Assembly (NCBI GenBank): GCA_002839645.1 | Contig: PGYL01000002.1 | Coordinates: forward strand, 83,620-147,619 | Direction of reading: 5' to 3' | DNA: 64,000 nucleotides | Source of the DNA: Methanomicrobiales archaeon HGW-Methanomicrobiales-2 | GTDB taxonomy: Archaea; Halobacteriota; Methanomicrobia; Methanomicrobiales; Methanoculleaceae | Part shown: in pieces, positions 44,818 through 52,475 of the stretch | Layout of the letters: the number at the start of each line of letters is the position of its first letter | Position numbering within the stretch: position 1 is the first letter of the stretch | Program-made: the position numbers and the translations under genes | Notes under the pieces: generated by a model | Seen by the model: only the letters and a program-made list of their open reading frames with translations | Database searches by the model: none | Told to the model about the DNA's origin: nothing

Positions 44818-44936
44818 AAGGGACTATACGTGCAAAACCAGGCTTTCCGGGAGCCATGTCGCACGCCGCCGACAGCACAGCCGCCACGGGATCGGATCGC
44901 CCTCACCATCCGGAACCGGATCACAAGGTTTAAGGT

Positions 44937-44958
44937 TCGTTCGGTTCTAACCGAACGA
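44937..44958. promoter_or_regulatory. Operator-like palindrome E (plus-strand promoter)
   Basis: TCGTTCGG-TTCTAA-CCGAACGA: perfect 8-bp arms with a 6-base spacer. It is followed after about 10 bases by GGGTTTTATGAG, the TATA box of the plus-strand gene at 45044. The arrangement mirrors operators A-D on the other strand. Confidence 0.75.
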
Positions 44959-45043
44959 CGACAGCGGGTTTTATGAGATTTCCCCTCAGATGCAGGTCTT
45001 GTTCCGGGTGCAGGAACGCCCGGGCGCACCTTGAGGGATACTT

Positions 45044-45736
45044 ATGAAACAATGGTCATTCATGCTGGCAGCACTCTTCCTGCTCGCGGCTCTACCTGCC
45101 GCCGCCAGCGCCGCACCACTCACGCACAACTATGACTGTTCGGACACGACGCCGACGGCTTACGATGCACGGGTGGATCAGGCAGCGATGTACTACTCCA
45201 GCTCGTCGTCCACGAATGCACACGCATCGACGGCTTACAGTCAGTTCAGGTCGGATGCTGTATTCTTCTTCAACGGCCACGGCCTCTACTACGACGACTC
45301 GCATAAAGGCGGTGGGATAAAATTCGCCTCGGAATCCTGGATACTTGCCGACACCGATGGTCACTACCCAGGAAACGACCAGTATTACATAACTGATTAT
45401 GGAACCGACATCAGGGACGTCCTGCTCGCAGTCTACCTTGCCTGCTATTCGTCCCACTACAATCCCTACAACGGGGATCTCCTCCAGCAGACCATGAACA
45501 AAGGCGCGGACATCTGCATCGGGTTCGACGGCGAGGTAGAGGTCGAAAACGGAAAGTGCTGGTCCGGGAGCTTCTGGGACCGCGTACGAAACGGGGAGAC
45601 CATTGCAAGCGCCGCAAGCAACGCAAAGGACGACTGCTACTTGCACTGGCCGATCGGCTACTGGGGAGTGGACACCTACGAGATCTCCGGCAATTACAAC
45701 AGTTATCTCACTCCCGCTCGTTACGGAGTCTATTAA
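45044..45736 (+). CDS. Secreted caspase-fold-like candidate cysteine protease
   Basis: A 230-residue exported protein: signal peptide (FMLAALFLLAALPAAASAAP), then a domain with VFFFNGHGLYYDD near residue 73 and LAVYLACYSSHYNP near 130. A His-Gly dyad partner followed about 55 residues later by a hydrophobic strand ending in Ala-Cys is the clan CD (caspase/gingipain) pattern; GADICIGFDGEVEV...FWDRVRNGETIASAASNA fits the rest of that fold. Catalysis is inferred. GAGGG precedes the ATG. It is directly followed by a PepSY protein, as proteases often are by their inhibitors. Confidence 0.65.
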   Translation: MKQWSFMLAALFLLAALPAAASAAPLTHNYDCSDTTPTAYDARVDQAAMYYSSSSSTNAHASTAYSQFRSDAVFFFNGHGLYYDDSHKGGGIKFASESWILADTDGHYPGNDQYYITDYGTDIRDVLLAVYLACYSSHYNPYNGDLLQQTMNKGADICIGFDGEVEVENGKCWSGSFWDRVRNGETIASAASNAKDDCYLHWPIGYWGVDTYEISGNYNSYLTPARYGVY

Positions 45737-45751
45737 CGAGGTGATTCAACC

Positions 45752-46528
45752 ATGAAATGGATACCAGTTACTGCAATCATATGCCTCATCATCGCTGTCT
45801 CGATCACGTCAGTTGCCGGCACCGGGACCGCAATTGGAGTAGATACTGCGAAAAAAGAAGTACAGGACTTTCTCAACACACAGGATGCGGCCATTGAGTA
45901 CCAGAAGACCGAGCACCTGAATCTTGGAAATTACTACGTCTTCGGCACCGGAGAGGGACAGATTTACGTCAATGACCAGACCGGGGCAGTCGAACGCGCC
46001 ACGTTCGATTCTGCGCGAAAAGATTTCCATGAGATCCGACTGGATCGGGCCGCAGCCGAAGCGGCGGCAAGGGCCTACGCCGAAGAGAAGTACGACGGCT
46101 TTGCAGGGAAGAGCATGCGGCTTATCGGGTCGAACCTGGTCTCTCACGGCGATGCGGGCAGCGAGTACTCATACATCTGGAGAGAGGAGATCAAAGGCGT
46201 CCTCACGCCCAACACGGTCGTCGTGAACCTTAACCCGAGCACCGGCGAGATCGTCTCGTACATCGGGATCCAGCGGGAGATCAAATGTCCACTTGAGCCG
46301 AAATTTTCCCGGGACGAGGCGCTGAAGATCGCAGCCGGGCAGTTCCCGGGAATCCGGGTGACCAGTGCAACGACCGACCTCTCCGTTGAGTACACCCGAC
46401 CGGACGCACAGACGCTGACATGGGTGATTACGATGAGAGGCGAGCCGGAGGACCACGTTCTCCAGGGAGGGCTCGTCGTCGTCGACGCACAGACAGGAGA
46501 GGTGCTGATGGTGAGCCCATACCTCTAA
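45752..46528 (+). CDS. Exported PepSY-domain protein
   Basis: A 258-residue protein with a signal peptide (VTAIICLIIAVSITSVAG) and two PepSY-type repeats. One ends GEIVSYIGIQ and the other GEVLMVSPYL, both after a VVVxAxTGE/NLNPSTGE strand, with preceding helices (RDEALKIAAGQFPG). PepSY domains inhibit or chaperone secreted peptidases. GAGGTGATT upstream of ATG 45752 and 15 bases from the caspase-like gene indicate co-translation. The most direct reading is an inhibitor or foldase of that protease. Confidence 0.75.
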   Translation: MKWIPVTAIICLIIAVSITSVAGTGTAIGVDTAKKEVQDFLNTQDAAIEYQKTEHLNLGNYYVFGTGEGQIYVNDQTGAVERATFDSARKDFHEIRLDRAAAEAAARAYAEEKYDGFAGKSMRLIGSNLVSHGDAGSEYSYIWREEIKGVLTPNTVVVNLNPSTGEIVSYIGIQREIKCPLEPKFSRDEALKIAAGQFPGIRVTSATTDLSVEYTRPDAQTLTWVITMRGEPEDHVLQGGLVVVDAQTGEVLMVSPYL

Positions 46529-46554
46529 ATCACCTCTTTTCCTAACGTGATACA

Positions 46555-47379
46555 ATGCACTCGAAGACGTGGATATGGGTTGGCCTTGCCGCCGTTCTCC
46601 TCCTCGTTGCGGCGAACCTCGCCATATTCGCTGCCTTCCCCCCGGGGCACCAGCACGTGCAGGAACCGCTTAAGCGGGTAAACTGGATGATGCCGTCCGG
46701 ACCGGGGTTCGAATACCGCAGTTCCTACGAGAGCCCGGTGATCGTATACGACAGGATGAACGAGACCTGGCATCTCAAGAACGCTACCGCCTGGAACCGG
46801 ACAATCTTCCTCGGTGACCGCTACAGCCTCGATCCGGCGCATCCGGAGGGTATCCGTTACACCCCCGACATCGCAGTCGAGGGCGACGTCGTCAGCCTCG
46901 ACTTCTTCGTCCGGAACCTTGCGGGCGAAGACTGCGCCCATGCCGACCTCACCGTGACGACGGGAACCGCGAGCCTGAACGCCGTCACCGGATCCCCGGA
47001 GGGGGATATCCTCCCCGGCGCCACGACCACGCTGCCTATCAACAACCTCGCCGCTGGCGAGTGGCGCGAAGTGTGGGTGACAACGGACCTTCCGCGGCCC
47101 GGCCCGGAGGAGGTCCTCTACCTGACGATCAGTCTCACCGCCCCATATACCCTCACGACCCCGGACGGCACGCCGGTCGACTTCGACTTCCAGCGGATGA
47201 GCGGCGTCATCTCTGGTCCCGTCCCCACCGGCGGGGATGCGATCGATCCTGGCTATGTTCCCGACCCCGATTACAACAGGGCCCACCTCCCCGGGGGATC
47301 GGCGACGTTCATCGTCGTGGGGATAGATGCACCCGAACTGGTCCCGCCCCCGACCTTCCCGACCATCCGGGCGGAGTGA
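46555..47379 (+). CDS. Membrane-anchored extracellular hypothetical protein
   Basis: A 274-residue protein: N-terminal helix (IWVGLAAVLLLVAANLAIFA), then an external region. A middle domain of beta-sandwich character, VVSLDFFVRNLAGEDCAHADLTV to EWREVWVTTDLP, resembles the DUF11/CARDB-like modules of archaeal surface proteins. A His-rich GHQHVQEP follows the anchor. There is no catalytic motif. It lies 26 bases after the PepSY gene and probably belongs to the same transcript. Confidence 0.6.
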   Translation: MHSKTWIWVGLAAVLLLVAANLAIFAAFPPGHQHVQEPLKRVNWMMPSGPGFEYRSSYESPVIVYDRMNETWHLKNATAWNRTIFLGDRYSLDPAHPEGIRYTPDIAVEGDVVSLDFFVRNLAGEDCAHADLTVTTGTASLNAVTGSPEGDILPGATTTLPINNLAAGEWREVWVTTDLPRPGPEEVLYLTISLTAPYTLTTPDGTPVDFDFQRMSGVISGPVPTGGDAIDPGYVPDPDYNRAHLPGGSATFIVVGIDAPELVPPPTFPTIRAE

Positions 47380-47483
47380 CGGGGGAACGGCACACCCTTT
47401 TTTCGGCCTTACCGGAGCCCGGGACCGTTTCGGAACGCTTTTCTCTCCCGGCAGAAGAATATCTGATCGTTTCGGGCCAGACT

Positions 47484-47957
47484 ATGGAAGAGACTACGCT
47501 CGACCGGGACGACCTCGCGGCTCTATCCTCCGACGTCCGGGTCGCAATCCTCAAATCGCTTGACTCTCAGCCCATGACTACAAGCGAGCTCGCCGACGGG
47601 CTCGGTCTTGCAAAGTCGACCGTCCATGAGCACCTTGCCGTCCTGGGCGACGCGGACCTGGTGACGCACGAGAATGCCCGGAAGTGGCGGGACTACACCC
47701 TGACGAGGAGAGCCCGGCGGATCCTTCATCCCGGGAGGGATCACCGGATCGTCTTCCTCCTCGGTACGTCCCTGGTTGCCGTGACGGCCGGAACGCTCTG
47801 CGTGACCTCATATCTCCGCGGTTTCGTAGTCCAGGGGGGAAGCGTCGTCCGGGAACCCCTCCTCCTCTACGCGGGCGAAGCGCTCCTCGGCGTGACGGTC
47901 GTGCTCTGGTGCCTTGCGGTGCGGTGCCGGCGAAGAACCTCCCTGTGCCGGGAGTAA
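47484..47957 (+). CDS. Winged-helix regulator with C-terminal membrane helices
   Basis: A 157-residue protein. Residues 10-75 form an ArsR-like winged helix (LSSDVRVAILKSLDSQPMTTSELADGLGLAKSTVHEHLAVLGDADL). Two hydrophobic segments follow (IVFLLGTSLVAVTAGTLCVTSYL and LLLYAGEALLGVTVVLWCLAV), so the DNA-binding domain is tethered to the membrane. It lies 104 bases after the exported-protein operon on the same strand. It is the natural candidate for the regulator that reads the shared palindrome, perhaps in response to the cell surface; that is inference from position. Confidence 0.75.
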   Translation: MEETTLDRDDLAALSSDVRVAILKSLDSQPMTTSELADGLGLAKSTVHEHLAVLGDADLVTHENARKWRDYTLTRRARRILHPGRDHRIVFLLGTSLVAVTAGTLCVTSYLRGFVVQGGSVVREPLLLYAGEALLGVTVVLWCLAVRCRRRTSLCRE

Positions 47958-48117
47958 GTCCTCTCCACTCGCCCTGCTCCACGAAATCGTGCCTTAACCT
48001 ATTGCCGCCGCTTCGCAACCTGACCCGACAGCACATGTTCCGGGCGCGGGTTAAGGGAGCAGAACCGTAAAGGGGTATCGGCACTTACCTTGATGAACCG
48101 GACGGAGCGGTGCCCTC

Positions 48118-49050
48118 ATGAACGGTGCGATCATGGATTTCCTGATAGTTGCGGACCAGATCTTCATCCTGGTCCTCCTGATCGCCGCCGGCTACGTCGC
48201 CGTCACCACGAAGATCGTGGACCCCCGGGCCACCCGGGGGCTCTCGGGGCTCCTCATCAACATCACCATCCCGGCGCTGATCGTCGCCTCGATGCAGGTG
48301 CCCTTCACCCCAGAGCGCCTCGCCGGGGCCGAGACCCTGGTCCTCGCGACCGGAGCGCTCTATGTCTTCTCGTTCGCCCTCGCCTGGGCGGTCTCGAAAG
48401 CCATGCGGGTCCCGGCCGCGGAGGAAGGCGTCCTCCAGTTCGCCATCGTCTTCGGCAACGTCGGGTTCATGGGATTCCCGGTCGCCCTGACGCTCTTCGG
48501 GGAAGACTCGCTCTTCTACGTCGCGATCTTCAACCTCATCTTCAACGTCCTGGTCTTCTCGGTCGGGATAGCGATGCTGACCGAAGGAAGGGGGAAGGGG
48601 TTCGACCCGCGGCTGCTCGCGAACCCCGGGATTGCGGCCTCCGTCGTCGGGCTCGCCCTCTTCCTCGGCTCGGTGGAGATCCCGAGCCCCTTCATCGACT
48701 CGATCGACCTCCTCGGCGGAGTGACGACGCCGCTCGCCATGATCATCGTCGGGGCGATGCTCGCCACCTTCCCGGCCCGGGAGATGATCGGGAACTGGCG
48801 GATCTGGGTCGCGAGCGCCGTCCTCCTCCTCGCGCTCCCGGTGGCCTACTGCTACCTTTTCTCCCCGATCTTTGCCGACCCCTACATCAACGGGATCATG
48901 ATCACGATGGCCGCGATGCCCGCCGCCGCAAACACCGTCATCTTTGCGGAGCAGTACGGTGCCGACTCTAAGCTCGCGTCGCAGATCGTCTTCGTCTCGA
49001 CGATCGGGTCGCTCGTCACCATCCCGCTCGTCACGACGGTGCTGCTCTAG
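48118..49050 (+). CDS. AEC family permease (auxin efflux carrier type)
   Basis: A 310-residue membrane protein with about ten hydrophobic helices. It shows the AEC pattern: GLSGLLINITIPALIVASM early, FAIVFGNVGFMGFPVALTLFGED in the middle, and MIIVGAMLATFPA, then MAAMPAAANTVIFAEQYGAD near the end. Substrates of archaeal members are unknown; organic acids are typical of bacterial ones. An internal ATG at 48133 is an alternative start. It stands alone between the surface-protein cluster and a small membrane gene. Confidence 0.88.
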   Translation: MNGAIMDFLIVADQIFILVLLIAAGYVAVTTKIVDPRATRGLSGLLINITIPALIVASMQVPFTPERLAGAETLVLATGALYVFSFALAWAVSKAMRVPAAEEGVLQFAIVFGNVGFMGFPVALTLFGEDSLFYVAIFNLIFNVLVFSVGIAMLTEGRGKGFDPRLLANPGIAASVVGLALFLGSVEIPSPFIDSIDLLGGVTTPLAMIIVGAMLATFPAREMIGNWRIWVASAVLLLALPVAYCYLFSPIFADPYINGIMITMAAMPAAANTVIFAEQYGADSKLASQIVFVSTIGSLVTIPLVTTVLL

Positions 49051-49053
49051 ACC

Positions 49054-49278
49054 CTACCACGCAACCGTCCGGAGGGTCGCGAGAAGAAAGATCAGCCCCC
49101 CGAGGCCGGTGTTGACGTACGGGAGGTACCAGTAGACCCGGTCGATCGAGAGGCTCTCCGAGAGGAGGAGGGCGAGGGGGACGGCCGGGTAGACCAGGAC
49201 GAGCAGGCTCAAGGGGTGAAGACCGGAAAGCCAGATGATGAGGGCGGCAAGAAGGAGCGCCGCCCGGGTGATGCGCAT
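49054..49278 (-). CDS. Small membrane protein (74 aa)
   Basis: A 74-residue hydrophobic protein with two or three membrane segments (ALLLAALIIWLSGLHPLSLL, VLVYPAVPLALLLSESL, TGLGGLIFLLATLRTV). It converges on the AEC transporter with three bases between stops. The frame is open further upstream, but ATG 49278 gives a plausible short n-region (MRITR). Not recognised. The 270 bases between it and the next gene contain nothing I can identify. Confidence 0.55.
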   Translation of the reverse strand: MRITRAALLLAALIIWLSGLHPLSLLVLVYPAVPLALLLSESLSIDRVYWYLPYVNTGLGGLIFLLATLRTVAW

Positions 49279-49550
49279 GGACGGGGGAGGGCGGCGGCGG
49301 GGATAAAGGTTGACCGGTCGCGGGTGCGCACTCAGTGAGTTGCGCTGGAGATCCCTGACCAAAGTCTTCGGGCGGACCCATTCCTCCGGGAAGTGCTCAG
49401 GAACCATGTGCCTCTCAAAAGGCACCGAAGGCTACGCCGAGATGGCGGTGGGATAGTGGACCAGTTCGTATGGTGTAGCCGGATCAAGACTGGCATCGCC
49501 CTTACTGTCCCAAAACCTCTTTTCATTTCCCCGTTAATAACGGAGTAATC

Positions 49551-50021
49551 ATGGACGCAAGAGAACGGGAACCCCTGACCCTTAACGATATGCAACAGAA
49601 CTGCATGTTCGAGATTGTCATCCTCTTTAAAGGGCACAATCCGGAACCTAAGGGGGATACCGGATGCAAAATATTTGCAAAGGCGTGGAGAAAATCAATA
49701 AAGCCGTTCACCTCCCTGGACAATTCCGCTTACCCCCGAAAAGACAAACGGAACGGGGAATGGACATTGCAGTTTGACAATTACGAATGGCAGGGTCCGG
49801 GATGGCATTGCTACATTGAGGAAAACCGGTCTGATAGTAACATGATGAAGACCCTCAACACGATTCTGCAAATCGCAAAACAATATCCCGAATCGGAAGC
49901 CTTTTTCTTCAGTCAGGAATATGCGGACTGGGAACGGGACAGGAGAACGCACCCTGTTCGGATTCGTGATGAGGAGTATAGTGTGCTATGCCGGGCAGGC
50001 TACCATCATTGTTTGGAATAA
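49551..50021 (+). CDS. Hypothetical soluble protein (156 aa)
   Basis: A 156-residue protein rich in Trp, Tyr and charged residues (WTLQFDNYEWQGPGWHCYIEEN, SEAFFFSQEYADWERD). Base composition is less GC-rich than its neighbours, which suggests recent transfer. No family is recognised and it has no signal or membrane segment. Isolated between a small membrane gene and the convergent comDE gene. Confidence 0.6.
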   Translation: MDAREREPLTLNDMQQNCMFEIVILFKGHNPEPKGDTGCKIFAKAWRKSIKPFTSLDNSAYPRKDKRNGEWTLQFDNYEWQGPGWHCYIEENRSDSNMMKTLNTILQIAKQYPESEAFFFSQEYADWERDRRTHPVRIRDEEYSVLCRAGYHHCLE

Positions 50022-50068
50022 TGCAGCTCCAAGAGGGAACAATGAGAACAGGCACACCGGGAGGCGCC

Positions 50069-51190
50069 TCACCCCCGCAGCGCCCGCATAAACCGCTTCC
50101 GGATCTCGGCCGGGGCGAGCGGGATATTCGGGACCGGTGCGTTCCCGGGCTTCAAGACCACATGGATGAAGTTCGGGCCCCGGCCCCGGTTCTCCCAGGC
50201 ATCCGCGAGTTCCCGCTCGTCCTGCACCTTGCACGTCCGCCGGATCCCGGCGGCACGGGCGAGGAGCTCCATGTCCACCAGCCCGGAGGCCGGGGTGGGC
50301 TGGTTTCCCGTGCTTCCGAAGGCCCCGTTGTCCAGGCAGACGATCGTGAGGTTCTCCGGGGCTTCTGCCGCCACCACCGGGAGGACGGCGGTCCCGAGCA
50401 GGCTCCCGTCGCCGTCGAGGACAACGACATCCTTATCGGTCTCAAGGGCAAGCCCAAGCCCGATCGGGGTCGCCTGGGTGTAGCTCCCGAGCATGTAGAA
50501 ATTGAGGGCCCGGTCGTTTGCAGCATAGAGTTCTTTTGAGGGGACGCCGATGTTCGCGACGACCGCCTCATCGTCAAGACCGCCCGCGATCACCCGGATC
50601 GCGTCGTACCGGGTCATCGCGGGGTCGCGGAACGCCCGCCGGTAATCGAGCGCCGACTCGCGGGCCCGGGGCGGGAACAGCTGCTCCGCCGGGCAGGCTT
50701 CGTCCGTCCCCTCCCAGAACGAGGGGAGAATCAGGCCCACGTGCGGCCGCATGGCATCGTACGCGTCCCGGACGACCCCGTCGATCAGCCCTTCATCCTC
50801 GGGACTGCGGATGACCGTATACTGAATACCAAGCGCCGCGAGCACGTCCGGAACCGCCCGGTTGAACGGCACCTGGGCCGGGATCGCCTCCCGGTAGACC
50901 CCACGCCAGCTCGCGAGGACGGGGAGGGGAAGGCCGAAGGTGACGGTGAGGGACATGATGGCGTTTAAGGAGTTCCCGAGCCCCGAACTCTGCATATGGA
51001 GCACCGGCCGCCCCCCGGCCATCGCGAGCCCGGCGCAGATCCCGACGCCGTCCTCCTCCCGGGTGAGGTCGACCGCCCGGAACCGCTCCGGGATCAGGGC
51101 GCAGAACTCCTGCGTCCGGTCGCAGGGAAGCGACGCCACGGTATCGACCCCGAGGGCGGCGAGCCGGTCGAGGACACAGCCCTCACGCAC
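50069..51190 (-). CDS. comDE: Sulfopyruvate decarboxylase, fused alpha and beta parts
   Basis: A 373-residue thiamine diphosphate enzyme that decarboxylates sulfopyruvate to sulfoacetaldehyde in coenzyme M synthesis. The first half (residues 1-170) is ComD-like: SLPCDRTQEF, LTREEDGVGICAGLAMAG, MQSSGLGNSLNAI. The second half is ComE-like with the ThDP motif VVLDGDGSLLG followed by DNGAFGSTGNQPT. In Methanocaldococcus these are two proteins; here they are one chain. GTG 51190 overlaps the end of the cysteate synthase gene by eight bases. Confidence 0.92.
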   Translation of the reverse strand: MREGCVLDRLAALGVDTVASLPCDRTQEFCALIPERFRAVDLTREEDGVGICAGLAMAGGRPVLHMQSSGLGNSLNAIMSLTVTFGLPLPVLASWRGVYREAIPAQVPFNRAVPDVLAALGIQYTVIRSPEDEGLIDGVVRDAYDAMRPHVGLILPSFWEGTDEACPAEQLFPPRARESALDYRRAFRDPAMTRYDAIRVIAGGLDDEAVVANIGVPSKELYAANDRALNFYMLGSYTQATPIGLGLALETDKDVVVLDGDGSLLGTAVLPVVAAEAPENLTIVCLDNGAFGSTGNQPTPASGLVDMELLARAAGIRRTCKVQDERELADAWENRGRGPNFIHVVLKPGNAPVPNIPLAPAEIRKRFMRALRG

Positions 51191-52475
51191 GGATAGCCAC
51201 CCCCTGCTCCGCGAGCCAGGCTCTGACGGCATCCCGGACATCCCCCTCGAATGCCTCCCCGGCCCTGACCCGGATGTAGGGCTCGACCGGGTAGCGGTCG
51301 AGGTCCTCTGCTGCACGCTCGTAACCCCCGCCGGTCACGTTCAGGAGGATGCGCTCATCCGGGCCGACGAGCCCCTCCTCCACCGCCCGGGCGAGCGAGG
51401 CGACCGCGACCGCGGCGGCCGGGTCGAGGTCGATCTCCTCGGTCTCGGCAAAGAGCCGCCCGGCGGACCGGGCATCCTCGTTCGCGACCGCATACATCCT
51501 CCCGCCCGAGGCCGCGAGGGCATCCCGGACCCCGCCCCGGATTCCCCAGGGTGGGTAGCGGTTCGTGAGAACGTCGGCGTAAACCCGGGCGATCGAGGCT
51601 TCCGCGTCGGGCATGTCCTCTGCCGGGACGATCTCCTGTCTTCCTGCCTCCCAGGCCCGGACCATCGGGACGAAGGGGAGGTTCTGGGAGAGGTGGAGTT
51701 CCGGGAGGCGGGAACCGAACCGGCCGTCGGCGACGAGCCGCTCCGCGGCCTCCCATGCGGCGATCCCCCCGGTCCCGCTCCCGGCCGCCTGGAAGTAGGC
51801 GTCGGGGAGCCGGCCGGCGGCAAGTGCCCCATCGAGCATCACCGTCCCCATCCCGTCCCGTCGGGCGACGTTCTTTGCCCCGCCCTCCGGGACGATCCCT
51901 GGGAGCGAGCAGACCTCCCGCCCGAACGCGATCGAGTCGGAGTAGTCCCCGTCCACCGTGATGAGGCAGACGTTCGGGGACGGGACAGTCGTCCAGAGCC
52001 GGTCGGCAGCGGCCGCCGGGACCACCACCACGACCGGGGCTCCGGTCAGGGCCGAGGCCTGGCAGAACGCCCGCCCGGTGTTCCCCGCCGACGAGACCTG
52101 GATGACTCCGGCTCCCTTCTCCCGGAGGCGCAGGACCGTCGGCTGTGCTTCGAGTTCCTTGAACGAGCAGGTCTCCATCCCCGCACCCCGCTCGGGCCAG
52201 TAGCCGGAGAAGGTGACGGTGAGGTGGGAGAGACCGAGCTCCCGGGCGAGACCGACGCTTTCGTAGGAGACCGGACCGGCATCGACCCTGAGGTGGCCCT
52301 CGACCGGGAGCCATTCCTTGTAGTGGAAGATCCCGGGGAGGTCCCGGAGGGTGAGCCGGCGCTCCCTGTAGACCGTCCGGAGAAGGACGTCGCACCCCGA
52401 CGGGCAGTCGAGGGTGTAGTGGTCGGGAAAGGACCGGCCGCACCCCGGGCAGTGGAGGAGGTACTTCTCCCTCAC
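51183..52475 (-). CDS. Cysteate synthase (threonine synthase paralog)
   Basis: A 430-residue PLP enzyme of fold type II. An N-terminal zinc-ribbon-like part (LHCPGCGRSFPDHYTLDCPSGC) is followed by ETCSFKELEA with the PLP Lys, VSSAGNTGRAFCQA and the phosphate loop LNVTGGGYERAAEDL. In Methanosarcinales and Methanomicrobiales this paralog makes L-cysteate from phosphoserine and sulfite for coenzyme M. Its position directly upstream of comDE supports that over threonine synthase. Start GTG 52475 overlaps the COG1900 gene stop (GTGA). Confidence 0.88.
   Translation of the reverse strand: MREKYLLHCPGCGRSFPDHYTLDCPSGCDVLLRTVYRERRLTLRDLPGIFHYKEWLPVEGHLRVDAGPVSYESVGLARELGLSHLTVTFSGYWPERGAGMETCSFKELEAQPTVLRLREKGAGVIQVSSAGNTGRAFCQASALTGAPVVVVVPAAAADRLWTTVPSPNVCLITVDGDYSDSIAFGREVCSLPGIVPEGGAKNVARRDGMGTVMLDGALAAGRLPDAYFQAAGSGTGGIAAWEAAERLVADGRFGSRLPELHLSQNLPFVPMVRAWEAGRQEIVPAEDMPDAEASIARVYADVLTNRYPPWGIRGGVRDALAASGGRMYAVANEDARSAGRLFAETEEIDLDPAAAVAVASLARAVEEGLVGPDERILLNVTGGGYERAAEDLDRYPVEPYIRVRAGEAFEGDVRDAVRAWLAEQGVAIRA

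Noticed and set aside
51183..52475. Threonine synthase
   Set aside because: Sequence fits the threonine synthase family, but the overlap with comDE and COG1900 genes points to the cysteate synthase paralog.
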